Below are positions 1 to 8,263 of a DNA stretch of 64,000 nt, one piece after another (positions within the stretch are counted from its first letter, which is position 1; each line of letters opens with the position of its first letter). Under the pieces are notes generated by a model that was not told the DNA's origin, searched no databases, and saw only the letters and a list, made by a program, of their open reading frames with translations. Source of the stretch: Chloroflexota bacterium (GTDB lineage: Bacteria > Chloroflexota > Anaerolineae > JAAEKA01); contig JAYELL010000001.1 of NCBI GenBank assembly GCA_034717495.1, positions 248,304 through 312,303 of the forward strand, given 5' to 3'. A program made the translations under genes and the position numbers.

Positions 1-15
1 CATTGACCCCGGCAT
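1..15 (-). CDS. start of a truncated gene leaving the window
   Basis: An ATG on the minus strand (bases 15-13) follows AAGGAG with a 5-base spacer. The reading frame is open for the five codons visible before the window edge (Met-Pro-Gly-Ser-Met). It begins 32 bases after the stop of the GH3-like gene, so it would be the next gene of that transcript. Nothing can be said about its product. Confidence 0.4.
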
Positions 16-47
16 CTTTGCTCCTTGCTGAAGAGGGCCAGTAACAC

Positions 48-2984
48 CTACGCTCTCTTATGCCACTCCTTCCGTGCCCACAGGATCGCCAGCGGCAAGA
101 GGCAACCGATGGTCGTCACCACTGCCGCACCCCAGGGACGCCACTCCCGTTGCATCCAGTTTGCTCCTGGCAGCATACCCAGGCCATACAAGGAAAACCC
201 GATCAAACCGCCGATAGTTGCAATCAACAGGTTCCGTACGGTCTGCTCGGGGATTTCGGCCGTCATCCGATAGAAGAGCAAGCCCACCACAGCTACCGCG
301 ATGATGGCAATCAGTGACATACCGAACGATCCCGGGTTGACCCGTCTGGGCGGCAAGGGTAAGACCGGCGTCGGAGCTGGAGTCACGGTTGGGGTGGCGC
401 TGGGTTCTTTGGTCGGTGTCGGTGTCGTGCTGGGGCTTGGCGTGACCGTTGGAACGGGAGATGGCGTGGCAGTGGCCGTGGCAATGGCCACCTGGGCCTC
501 TCCTTCGGCTTCGTCCACGATGTTAAGGATCAAACTGAGGGATCCCTGTGCGTCGCCGGCACGGGCTCGCACCTCGAAGTCGCCGGCCCGTTCAAGGACG
601 ACAGAGGTCTCCGCGAATCCGTCAACGGTGCCACTTTCACCCAGAGGCAGTTCGAATTGGTCACCACGTTGCTGCAGCCGGAACACCACCGTTGTGTTGT
701 CTGGCACCAGCCGCCCATTGAAGTCCAGGATGGGGCCCGCAAGTACCCGCAAGGTGTCATCAACCTGGGCCGTGAAAGTGTTGCTGCCCATCCGCACCCG
801 GACATCCGGGACCTGGAGCGGAATAGACTGGGCAGGATCCGGTTTGAGTTTTTCGGCGATGACATAATTGATTCCACTGATGTCGACCGGGGAGGAACCT
901 GTGGGAGAAAATTCTCTGAACAAAGCTCGAATTGATGCTTCCAGGAATGGCTCAGTCTTTCCGAAGGCTGCAAAGTAAGCCGTGAGCTTGGAGATGTCAG
1001 TGGCATCCAGGAAGAATGGGGCGTTATAGCTCATCGCTATGACCCGTTTGCGCTCCCGACTCACTGGCCGCTGGTCAAGGAACTGTCTGAGTGCACCCGA
1101 GGAAGGGACGTTTGGATCCTCGTCCAACATCGCAAAGACCAACCAGTCAGCAGCATCGATGAGTGCCTCGATTTCCTGGGAGGCCGCTTCGCTGGAACTG
1201 CCTTCGAGAAAGGCATTCAACTGGACAAAGCTAAGGCTTTCCACATTCTCCGGTTGCACCTGGCCGCTGCCCTGAGGACCATATTGGCGCAAAATGATCT
1301 CCTCCAGGGCGCCAGGCTGGATGAGTGGAAACGAGGGGCAATCTTGCCCGTCCTGACACTCCTGGACCTCTCTTGCATCTGTGAATATCAGGATCTTTTC
1401 GTCGGAACCGGGTCCGGTAGGCATTCGCTGGGCCAGCTCAGCCGAGCTGGGGCTGAGCAGCGTGACCGCATCCCTGGCTACCTGGGCAATGGTCGCTTCC
1501 GAGGTCGTCTCCCGGACCGCGATCTCGGTGCCATCGACCAGTGCGCTTCGCAGGTCGAGCTCTGGATAGAGCCTGGCCTTCATGTTCAGGATACGAGCCA
1601 CCGCAGCATCGACGCGGCGCTGAAAATCGGCGTCGCTCGTGTATTTGTCTCGAAAAAACTCGATCGTCTCCTCGATATTGGCCAACTCATCCTGCCAATC
1701 GTCGGTCAGCGAAAACCGGGAAAGAAGCAGCAGATCGTTTCCTGCCAGCAGGGCTTCCTGGGCAATCTGTTTTGTGGGAAAACTTTGCAGCGTCGGATCG
1801 TAGTATTTGCGGATAGCAGGAGCGCCCAGCGCTTCGCTCATCACCACGCCGCCCTGGTCAACGCGCCAGTCACTGAACGGTGGACTTGCCAGGAGTTCCT
1901 GTCCGAGTTGAGGCGCCAGGCTGATGGGAGGAATGCCTTCGCTGCTGCCCTGAATAGCGGCATAACGAACGTGAGTGCTTGACAGCCCGTCGGTGGTCGT
2001 GGCGGCGTCAGAGGGGGTATCCTGCCCGTCGGCCAGAAGGGCGTCCAGCGTGCCAGGTTTGACGGCAGCAGCAAATGGGACCAATTCCACCGAGGCCAGT
2101 TCCCCGGCCGATTTCTGGATGGTCGCAACTTCATCTTCGGGAAGACGGTCGCTGCTTCCCTGGCCGGGAAAATGGTTTGCCACGGTGGCGATTCGGCCAT
2201 CAGACCCTTGATGGATCCCGCCGATATAGGCCCGGGAGAGGCGACCCACCCAGTATGGACTTCCGCCAAAAGATCGCACGCCAAGGCTTGTTTGGTCAGG
2301 CCGCGGCCGGTCGAGGATGTCCAGGGAAGGACCGGACAGAAGGTTGATTCCGATGTCAGCCAACTCTTGTCCCACGATGCGACCAACAGTAGCCACCGCA
2401 TCGGTGCTCCATGTGGCGCCAAGAGCCATGTTGCTGGGCAGAGGTGTCATGCCGCCGGTCAGCTGAGAATAGGGGAAACCATCCCCCTCTTGTTCGATGC
2501 CAATCAAAAGCGGAAGGGTGACGCCGCGATTTGGCGGCACCGGCAGTCTGCGCACCTCACGATTTTTTGGCACAATCGCGTCCTCAGCAGGTAGATCGCC
2601 GTCGAAGGCCAGGGCTTGAAGCTGGTTGGTTAGCCGGACCAACTGGTCGGGGATGTTGGCGGGGCTGCCATCGGGCTCCAGATTGTGAAAGTTGCCGTTG
2701 TCCGACCGGAGCAGAACGCCACCGACACGGTATTGCCTGATCAACGTCGCGATATCGGCCGCGGGGGTAACCTCGTCGCCCTCGAAGGTGACGACAAAAA
2801 GCTGTCCAATTCGGTCGTCGACCGACATGGCTTCGAGAATGGGATCGACATCGATCGGTTCCTGATGGGCAGCGACACGATCTGCGGGCAAGAATCCAGC
2901 CACGACAGCGGAAAGGAGCAGGATGCTGATAAGCCGGCTTGCCAGCCAGTTGCGACCAGAGCGCGATGGATGATGATGGGTCAT
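48..2984 (-). CDS. GH3-like secreted membrane protein with degenerate active site
   Basis: About 978 residues. The order is: signal peptide; GH3 TIM-barrel fold (IGQLFVVTF, LPLLIGIEQEG, PLPSNMALGA, NHFPGQG); a GH3 C-terminal-like alpha/beta domain; an Ig-like beta domain; a Thr/Pro stalk (TPSPVPTVTPSPSTTPTPT); and three hydrophobic segments at the C-terminus. The family contains beta-N-acetylhexosaminidases acting on peptidoglycan fragments or glycans. The usual KHFPGH reads NHFPGQ, and the nucleophile Asp region (SDD in NagZ) reads VVMSEALGA, so hydrolase activity is doubtful and a binding role is possible. The start is the second of two adjacent ATGs (2984), because the promoter puts transcription start there. 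The C-terminal helices would anchor it with the barrel outside the cell. Confidence 0.85.
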   Translation of the reverse strand: MTHHHPSRSGRNWLASRLISILLLSAVVAGFLPADRVAAHQEPIDVDPILEAMSVDDRIGQLFVVTFEGDEVTPAADIATLIRQYRVGGVLLRSDNGNFHNLEPDGSPANIPDQLVRLTNQLQALAFDGDLPAEDAIVPKNREVRRLPVPPNRGVTLPLLIGIEQEGDGFPYSQLTGGMTPLPSNMALGATWSTDAVATVGRIVGQELADIGINLLSGPSLDILDRPRPDQTSLGVRSFGGSPYWVGRLSRAYIGGIHQGSDGRIATVANHFPGQGSSDRLPEDEVATIQKSAGELASVELVPFAAAVKPGTLDALLADGQDTPSDAATTTDGLSSTHVRYAAIQGSSEGIPPISLAPQLGQELLASPPFSDWRVDQGGVVMSEALGAPAIRKYYDPTLQSFPTKQIAQEALLAGNDLLLLSRFSLTDDWQDELANIEETIEFFRDKYTSDADFQRRVDAAVARILNMKARLYPELDLRSALVDGTEIAVRETTSEATIAQVARDAVTLLSPSSAELAQRMPTGPGSDEKILIFTDAREVQECQDGQDCPSFPLIQPGALEEIILRQYGPQGSGQVQPENVESLSFVQLNAFLEGSSSEAASQEIEALIDAADWLVFAMLDEDPNVPSSGALRQFLDQRPVSRERKRVIAMSYNAPFFLDATDISKLTAYFAAFGKTEPFLEASIRALFREFSPTGSSPVDISGINYVIAEKLKPDPAQSIPLQVPDVRVRMGSNTFTAQVDDTLRVLAGPILDFNGRLVPDNTTVVFRLQQRGDQFELPLGESGTVDGFAETSVVLERAGDFEVRARAGDAQGSLSLILNIVDEAEGEAQVAIATATATPSPVPTVTPSPSTTPTPTKEPSATPTVTPAPTPVLPLPPRRVNPGSFGMSLIAIIAVAVVGLLFYRMTAEIPEQTVRNLLIATIGGLIGFSLYGLGMLPGANWMQREWRPWGAAVVTTIGCLLPLAILWARKEWHKRA

Positions 2985-2991
2985 CATTGCT

Positions 2992-3020
2992 AGTATACTT
3001 GGCGGGGGAATTGTCGTCAA
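2992..3020 (-). promoter_or_regulatory. sigma-70-type promoter, likely leaderless, for the GH3-like gene
   Basis: On the minus strand TTGACG (3020-3015) and TATACT (2997-2992) are separated by exactly 17 bases. Transcription about 7 bases past the -10 would begin at ATG 2984. There is no Shine-Dalgarno sequence before that ATG, consistent with a leaderless message. Confidence 0.7.
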
Positions 3021-3122
3021 ACTGGCAAAAACGGCTGGAATCGCGCTGGAAATCCTTATGCAACCAACTTCCAAACACTTTGCGTATGGCTTTCTGCAAA
3101 TCGGGAATCCCTGGTCTCGGCT

Positions 3123-3151
3123 TTGGACAATCAGCACGACCGATGTATAAT
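3123..3151 (+). promoter_or_regulatory. promoter for uvrB
   Basis: A perfect TATAAT (3146-3151) has a weak -35 (TTGGAC, 3123-3128) at 17 bases. It is divergent from the GH3-like promoter. A possible TTG start at 3123 lies inside the -35 and is therefore excluded as the uvrB start. Confidence 0.6.
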
Positions 3152-3203
3152 AAGGCGTTGCGAACCCATGTTCTGTTTACGACCTCCCGGGAGCGATGAA
3201 TCG

Positions 3204-5297
3204 GTGCCGGAATTCCAGTTAGTTTCAGAGTTCAAACCAATGGGCGACCAGCCGGAAGCGATACGCCGGTTGCTTGCCGGCATCGACGCGAACTACAAGC
3301 ATCAGACCCTGCTGGGCGCAACCGGCACGGGAAAAACCTTCGTGATGGCTTCGGTAATCGAGGCGATTCAGCGACCTGCATTGATCCTGGCCCACAACAA
3401 GACGCTGGCAGCTCAGTTGTATGCCGAGTTTCGGGAGTTCTTCCCGCATAACGCAGTGGAATACTTCGTCAGCTACTACGATTACTACCAGCCAGAGGCC
3501 TACATCCCCAGAACGGACACTTTCATCGAGAAGGATGCTAGCATCAACGACGAGATCGACCGCCTTCGTCTGGCTGCCACCGCATCCCTGTTTTCCCGCC
3601 GCGATGTGGTCATCGTAGCCTCCGTGTCGGCGATCTATGGCCTTGGCAGCCCACAGGATTATGGACGGGAGGTCGTTCATCTTGGCGTTGGGGAGACGAT
3701 TCGACGAAATCTCATCCTGCGGCGACTGGTGGATATTTATTACGACCGAAACGACGTGGCGCTGCAGCGAGGAAAGTTCCGGGTCAGGGGCGATACACTG
3801 GAGATCCAGCCGGCCTATGGCCAGACCGCCTATCGGATCGAACTATGGGGTGATGAAGTCGAACGCATCAAGGAGATCGATACCCTGACTGGCGAGGTGC
3901 TGGCCGAGCATTCAGAGATCGACATTTTCCCGGCAAAACATTTCGTGACTCCTGCCGATAAACTGGCGGAAGCTGTGGGCAAGATCGAGGATGAACTGGA
4001 GGAACGGATCGCCTGGTTCAAGGAGAACGATCTGCTTCTGGAGGCCCAACGAATCGAACAGCGTACCCGCTACGATCTGGAGATGATGCGCGAGGTGGGT
4101 TACTGCTCGGGAATCGAGAACTACAGCCAGCCTCTGAGCGGACGTCCTCCCGGGTCTCAGCCCTGGACGCTGCTTGATTATTTTCCTGCTGATTGGCTCT
4201 GCATCGTCGATGAAAGCCACATGACCATTCCCCAGATCCGGGGCATGTTTCGCGGCGACCGGTCGCGCAAACAGGTCCTGGTCGATTTTGGATTCAGGTT
4301 GCCATCGGCGTTGGATAACCGGCCGTTGCAGTTCGACGAGTTCGAGACGATGGTAAACCAGGTGGTCTACACGAGCGCGACGCCCGGCCCTTACGAGCGC
4401 GAGGTGTCAAGTCAGGTGGTGGACCAGGTCATTCGCCCGACAGGATTGCTGGACCCTGTGGTGGAGATCAGGCCTGTTAGTGGCCAGGTTGACGATCTGG
4501 TAGGCGAGATTCGCCAGCGTCTGAGCAAAGGGCAGCGGGTTCTTGTCACTACATTGACAAAGCGCATGGCCGAGGATTTGGCGGACTACCTGGCTGATCT
4601 GGGAATCAGGGTTCATTATCTCCACAGCGAGATCCATACGCTCGAGCGGGTGGAAATACTGCGCGACCTGCGGCTCGGCGTCTATGACGTGGTTGTCGGG
4701 ATAAACCTGTTGCGAGAGGGGCTTGATCTGCCCGAGGTGAGCCTTGTCGCTATTTTGGATGCCGATAAAGAGGGTTTTCTGCGATCAGAGTCCGCTCTCA
4801 TTCAGAACATGGGGCGCGCCGCTCGCCATGTCGAAGGCAAAGCGTTGCTGTATGCCGATCGCATCACCGATAGCATGCGGCGCGCTATCGAGGAAACCGA
4901 CCGGCGCCGTGAAAAGCAGCGGCAATACAACGAGCAACATGGAATCGAACCGGCGAGCATCGTGAAGTCTATTCGCGACCTGACGCAGCGGCTGCAGCTT
5001 AGCGTTGCAGAGCAGAGCGAAGACTACGAGGTTGAAGTGGGCGAGGATGGCCGCGTGGCACAGCCTCTGAACGCCCTGCCCAGGGGTGAACGGGTCAGGA
5101 TTATCCGCGACCTGGAAGGGGAAATGCACCAGGCTGCTGAAGATCTTCGGTTCGAAGAAGCGGCAGCTCTCCGAGATCAAATTATCGAACTCAAACGCAG
5201 TCTGCAGGAGGATTCCGGTCTGCCGGCCTGGAAACGGGATACTCTGGTCGAAATCGAGGAACAGGTTGATTACGCGATCAGCCGGGATCCAGCTTAA
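3204..5297 (+). CDS. uvrB: excinuclease ABC subunit B
   Basis: Damage-verifying helicase subunit of UvrABC nucleotide excision repair; it is loaded by UvrA and recruits UvrC. The 697 residues match the usual length. Visible landmarks are the N-terminal [11 protein letters not shown], Walker A GATGTGKT, the beta-hairpin [12 protein letters not shown] that clamps DNA, the DESHM box, helicase motifs with [19 protein letters not shown], and the C-terminal UVR coiled coil ([11 protein letters not shown]). GTG 3204 gives the family start [10 protein letters not shown] and is preceded by GGAG at a 10-base spacer. The upstream ATG at 3168 is possible but lacks a ribosome site. It is followed after 25 bases by a GH13 gene, apparently on one transcript. 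Confidence 0.97.
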   Translation: MPEFQLVSEFKPMGDQPEAIRRLLAGIDANYKHQTLLGATGTGKTFVMASVIEAIQRPALILAHNKTLAAQLYAEFREFFPHNAVEYFVSYYDYYQPEAYIPRTDTFIEKDASINDEIDRLRLAATASLFSRRDVVIVASVSAIYGLGSPQDYGREVVHLGVGETIRRNLILRRLVDIYYDRNDVALQRGKFRVRGDTLEIQPAYGQTAYRIELWGDEVERIKEIDTLTGEVLAEHSEIDIFPAKHFVTPADKLAEAVGKIEDELEERIAWFKENDLLLEAQRIEQRTRYDLEMMREVGYCSGIENYSQPLSGRPPGSQPWTLLDYFPADWLCIVDESHMTIPQIRGMFRGDRSRKQVLVDFGFRLPSALDNRPLQFDEFETMVNQVVYTSATPGPYEREVSSQVVDQVIRPTGLLDPVVEIRPVSGQVDDLVGEIRQRLSKGQRVLVTTLTKRMAEDLADYLADLGIRVHYLHSEIHTLERVEILRDLRLGVYDVVVGINLLREGLDLPEVSLVAILDADKEGFLRSESALIQNMGRAARHVEGKALLYADRITDSMRRAIEETDRRREKQRQYNEQHGIEPASIVKSIRDLTQRLQLSVAEQSEDYEVEVGEDGRVAQPLNALPRGERVRIIRDLEGEMHQAAEDLRFEEAAALRDQIIELKRSLQEDSGLPAWKRDTLVEIEEQVDYAISRDPA

Positions 5298-5322
5298 TGG
5301 GTGTGGTGAGAAAGAGTTGACA

Positions 5323-6810
5323 ATGAAATGGCCTCGCTTCCCGCTAATTTACGAAATCAACACGTGGGTGTGGCTTGACGCGCTCAGCCGGCAGGCTGGA
5401 GAGCGTTACTCCCTGGCTGATGTGCCCCAGAGCGAGCTGGAACGCCTGGCTGGCCTGGGGCTTGATGGCATCTGGCTCATGGGTGTTTGGCAGCGAAGTC
5501 CCGCCGGGCGCCAGGTTGCCCTTCACCACCCTGGGCTGCAGGAGGAATACCACCGGGCATTGCCCGATTTTTCCGATGAGGACGTTGTAGGATCACCTTA
5601 TGCCGTTCTGGGCTATCGAGTGGATCCTGAGCTGGGTGGTGATGAGGCGCTGGCCTGCCTGCGCCAGCGGCTGTCAGATCTGGGCCTGCGATTGATTCTG
5701 GACTTTGTGCCCAATCATGTGGCCGTCGATCACAGGTGGACCACGGATCACCCGGAGCGTCTCCTGCAAGGTGGCCCCGATAACCTGGTCCGTGAGCCCG
5801 GCAATTACTTTGAGGTATCGGCTGACGGCACGTGGCGTATCTTTGCGCATGGGCGCGATCCCTATTTCGATGGCTGGACCGACACAGTTCAGATCGATTA
5901 TCGCGTCGTCGAGGCTCGCCGTGCCATGGCAGATAGGCTGCTGGACATAGCCGATCGCTGTGATGGCGTTCGTTGTGACATGGCAATGCTGGTCACCCAT
6001 GACATCTTCCAACGCACATGGGGTGGTGAATTTCAGCCGGCGCAGGCGGAGTTCTGGCCAGCAGCCATTGCCGATCTCAAAGCCCGACGTACTGACTTCG
6101 CAACGATTGCAGAGGTCTACTGGGACATGGAGTGGGAACTTCAGCAGCAAGGCTTCGATTTCACCTATGACAAACTCCTCTATGATCGTTTGCTTGAGGG
6201 CGATGCCATGGCGGTGCGTCTGCACCTGACCGCCAGTCCAGACTACCAGCAACACCTGGCGCGCTTCATCGAAAACCATGATGAACGCCGGGCCGCCGAA
6301 GCCTTCGGTATTCCCGCCAGCCGCGCTGCGGCGGTTCTGTCCCTTAGCCTGCCAGGCCTGCGGCTTCTTCATGAAGGCCAACTCAGCGGCAGCCGCGTGA
6401 GATTGCCTGTTCAGCTGGGGCGCCGTCCGGATGAGCCAGAGAACAGGGGACTGGAAAAGTTTTTCCAACGTCTTTTGCTGGCGCTGAGACACCCGGTATT
6501 TCAAGAGGGCGATTGGCAATTGTTGCGGCCGCTGCCGGAATGGGAGGAGAATCCAAGCCACCGTCAGGCAGTGGCGCATTGCTGGACGTTGCAAGAGGAC
6601 TATCGGTTGATCATCGTCAACCTGTCTGATCAGCCTGCTCAGTTTTTTCTGCCGGTCCCCTTTCCAGGTCTGGCCGGCAGGGATTGGCGGCTGGTGGACC
6701 TGCTCAGCGATGACCAGTATATTCGCAGCGGGGATGAAATGCTGGGACGAGGCCTCTACGTGGATTTACCAGGCTACCGGTATCATTTCTTTGAGCTTCT
6801 GCCGGCCTGA
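5323..6810 (+). CDS. alpha-amylase family (GH13) glycosidase
   Basis: A 495-residue protein with a complete GH13 catalytic set: region I DFVPNH (about 127-132), region II GVRCDMAML with Arg217 and nucleophile Asp219, region III IAEVYWD with acid/base Glu264, and region IV FIENHD (about 315-320). It has no signal peptide, so it should act on intracellular alpha-glucans or malto-oligosaccharides. It is shorter than debranching enzymes with extra domains, and the exact specificity cannot be read from the sequence. The chosen ATG gives MKWPRFPLIYEIN, which aligns with the first barrel strand. It lies between uvrB (25-base gap) and a GalT-like gene (26-base gap), so it pairs with sugar-phosphate metabolism. 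Confidence 0.92.
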   Translation: MKWPRFPLIYEINTWVWLDALSRQAGERYSLADVPQSELERLAGLGLDGIWLMGVWQRSPAGRQVALHHPGLQEEYHRALPDFSDEDVVGSPYAVLGYRVDPELGGDEALACLRQRLSDLGLRLILDFVPNHVAVDHRWTTDHPERLLQGGPDNLVREPGNYFEVSADGTWRIFAHGRDPYFDGWTDTVQIDYRVVEARRAMADRLLDIADRCDGVRCDMAMLVTHDIFQRTWGGEFQPAQAEFWPAAIADLKARRTDFATIAEVYWDMEWELQQQGFDFTYDKLLYDRLLEGDAMAVRLHLTASPDYQQHLARFIENHDERRAAEAFGIPASRAAAVLSLSLPGLRLLHEGQLSGSRVRLPVQLGRRPDEPENRGLEKFFQRLLLALRHPVFQEGDWQLLRPLPEWEENPSHRQAVAHCWTLQEDYRLIIVNLSDQPAQFFLPVPFPGLAGRDWRLVDLLSDDQYIRSGDEMLGRGLYVDLPGYRYHFFELLPA

Positions 6811-6836
6811 GACGACGGGATGACGAGGGATAGCTT

Positions 6837-7841
6837 ATGTCGGAGATTCGACAGAACATGGCGACCAAACAATGGGTCATCATTGCCTCGGAACGAGCCA
6901 AGCGCCCGGAGGACTTCGCAGACTGGTCCCGGAGCCGCCCGATGGCCGATGTGCCGGTCTATGATCCGGAATGCCCGTTTTGTCCAGGCAACGAGGAAGG
7001 GCCCGAGATGGAGGTCCTGAGATTGCCTGAGGGGGAATCGGATTGGCAGCTTCGCGTGGTCAAAAACAAGTATCCAGCTCTCAATCTGGATGGGCAGCGC
7101 GTGCGCCAATTCGATGGCGTACACCGCCGGATTTCGGGTGTGGGTTACCACGAAGTTGTCATCGAGACCAGAGAACACAATACATCGCTGGCAACTCAGA
7201 CCATCGAAGAGGTGAGCCGGACATTCCAGGCATTCCAGATGCGTGGAAAAGAGATCGCGCTGGATGATCGCATCGAGCACATTATCTACTTTCGAAACCA
7301 TGGCCCTCATGCCGGCACCTCGCTGGTGCATCCCCATAGCCAGATCATCGGACTTCCTGTCGTGCCATTCAATGTGCGCTCACGAATGGAAGAGGCCCAG
7401 CGCTATTTCGATGATACGGGCATTTGCGTCTACTGTGCCATGCTCAAGGATGAGGTAAAGAGCGGCCAACGGGTCGTTGTGGAAAACGAGGATTACGTGG
7501 CGTTTTTGCCCTATGCAGCCCTCTCCCCATTTCACATCTGGATCTTGCCAAAAGAGCATCAGTTCAGTTACCTGATGGTCTCACCGCGAGCGATTGATAC
7601 GCTGGCCGAAATTACGCGGGATGTGCTTGGCCGGCTCTACGTTGGACTGAACGATCCCGATTACAACATCGTGTTGCGGTCCGCGCCTGCCAAAGTCTGG
7701 TATGCGGACTACCTTCACTGGTATCTCTCCCTGATTCCTCGTGTTACGCAGTCTGCTGGCTTTGAATTGGGCAGCGGCATGTTTATCAATACAGCTCTGC
7801 CCGAGGACAGTGCCGAATTCCTCCGATCGGTAAAAACCTGA
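6837..7841 (+). CDS. galT: galactose-1-phosphate uridylyltransferase / ADP-glucose phosphorylase-like
   Basis: A 334-residue HIT-superfamily nucleotidyltransferase. Cys46 and Cys49 (CPFC), a second CVYC motif and conserved His residues would bind structural zinc. VHPHSQ at about 164-169 holds the nucleophilic His167. Family members move a nucleotidyl group between UDP-sugar and hexose-1-phosphate. The HPHSQ form (rather than GHPHGQ) and the spacing look closer to the ADP-glucose phosphorylase branch, so the substrate may be ADP-glucose rather than UDP-galactose. It follows the GH13 gene by 26 bases, which supports a role in glycogen or malto-oligosaccharide sugar-phosphate turnover. The fold assignment is firm; the substrate is not. 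Confidence 0.88.
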   Translation: MSEIRQNMATKQWVIIASERAKRPEDFADWSRSRPMADVPVYDPECPFCPGNEEGPEMEVLRLPEGESDWQLRVVKNKYPALNLDGQRVRQFDGVHRRISGVGYHEVVIETREHNTSLATQTIEEVSRTFQAFQMRGKEIALDDRIEHIIYFRNHGPHAGTSLVHPHSQIIGLPVVPFNVRSRMEEAQRYFDDTGICVYCAMLKDEVKSGQRVVVENEDYVAFLPYAALSPFHIWILPKEHQFSYLMVSPRAIDTLAEITRDVLGRLYVGLNDPDYNIVLRSAPAKVWYADYLHWYLSLIPRVTQSAGFELGSGMFINTALPEDSAEFLRSVKT

Positions 7842-7883
7842 TCCTTCAACCGGCATTTTTCTCTGGCGCGCTGGCCGAAAGTA

Positions 7884-7892
7884 TGTTATAAT
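7884..7892 (+). promoter_or_regulatory. extended -10 promoter for the RHH gene
   Basis: TG-T-TATAAT forms a perfect extended -10 42 bases before the GTG start of the small regulator; no good -35 is visible, as is usual for this class. Confidence 0.55.
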
Positions 7893-7933
7893 GTATACAG
7901 CATGACATTACTTCAGAGCGTTGGGGTGAAACC

Positions 7934-8110
7934 GTGAAACGAACACAGATATACCTGCCGGAAGAGTTACACGATACGGTGCGACGTATTGCCTACGAGC
8001 AGCGGCGAAGCATGGCCGATGTTATTCGCGAGGCGGTGTCATCCTATGTGGACCGCCAGAGTGCAGATAGTGCTGGATCAAAAGATGTTGCGGCCCGCAA
8101 GACGGCCTGA
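7934..8110 (+). CDS. small ribbon-helix-helix DNA-binding protein
   Basis: A 58-residue protein starting at GTG after a GGGGTG ribosome site. The pattern KRTQIYLPEELHDTVRRIA followed by RRSMADVIREAVSSYVDR is the classical RHH fold: a beta strand (QIYLPE) that enters the major groove, then two helices. Such proteins are dimeric repressors, often antitoxins. The C-terminal 18 residues are polar and probably disordered. No toxin gene flanks it (galT upstream, gyrA downstream), so it is an orphan regulator or antitoxin. It might regulate itself or gyrA, but this is not shown by the sequence. It has its own promoter. Confidence 0.85.
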   Translation: MKRTQIYLPEELHDTVRRIAYEQRRSMADVIREAVSSYVDRQSADSAGSKDVAARKTA

Positions 8111-8148
8111 TCATCGTTATCGCACAGCAGATCGGTGATTTTGCGTCG

Positions 8149-8218
8149 GAGGCGACATTACAGCGACGAGCTTGGGTGTCAAGGCAATCATGATTAAATC
8201 AGTGGCTGATGTCGCCTC
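8149..8218. repeat. 10-base inverted repeat upstream of gyrA
   Basis: GAGGCGACAT (8149-8158) and ATGTCGCCTC (8209-8218) are perfect complements 50 bases apart. They flank a weak promoter-like stretch (TTGGGT, 16 bases, TTAAAT). They could be an operator pair or a long hairpin in the gyrA leader. Confidence 0.4.
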
Positions 8219-8263
8219 GGTTATCCGGGGTGGCCGGTCGCCAGGCTTATGTGGAGCGTCGGT

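Noticed and set aside
3123..3203. N-terminal extension of UvrB from TTG 3123 or ATG 3168
   Set aside because: TTG 3123 is inside the -35 element, and ATG 3168 lacks a ribosome site; the family start matches GTG 3204.
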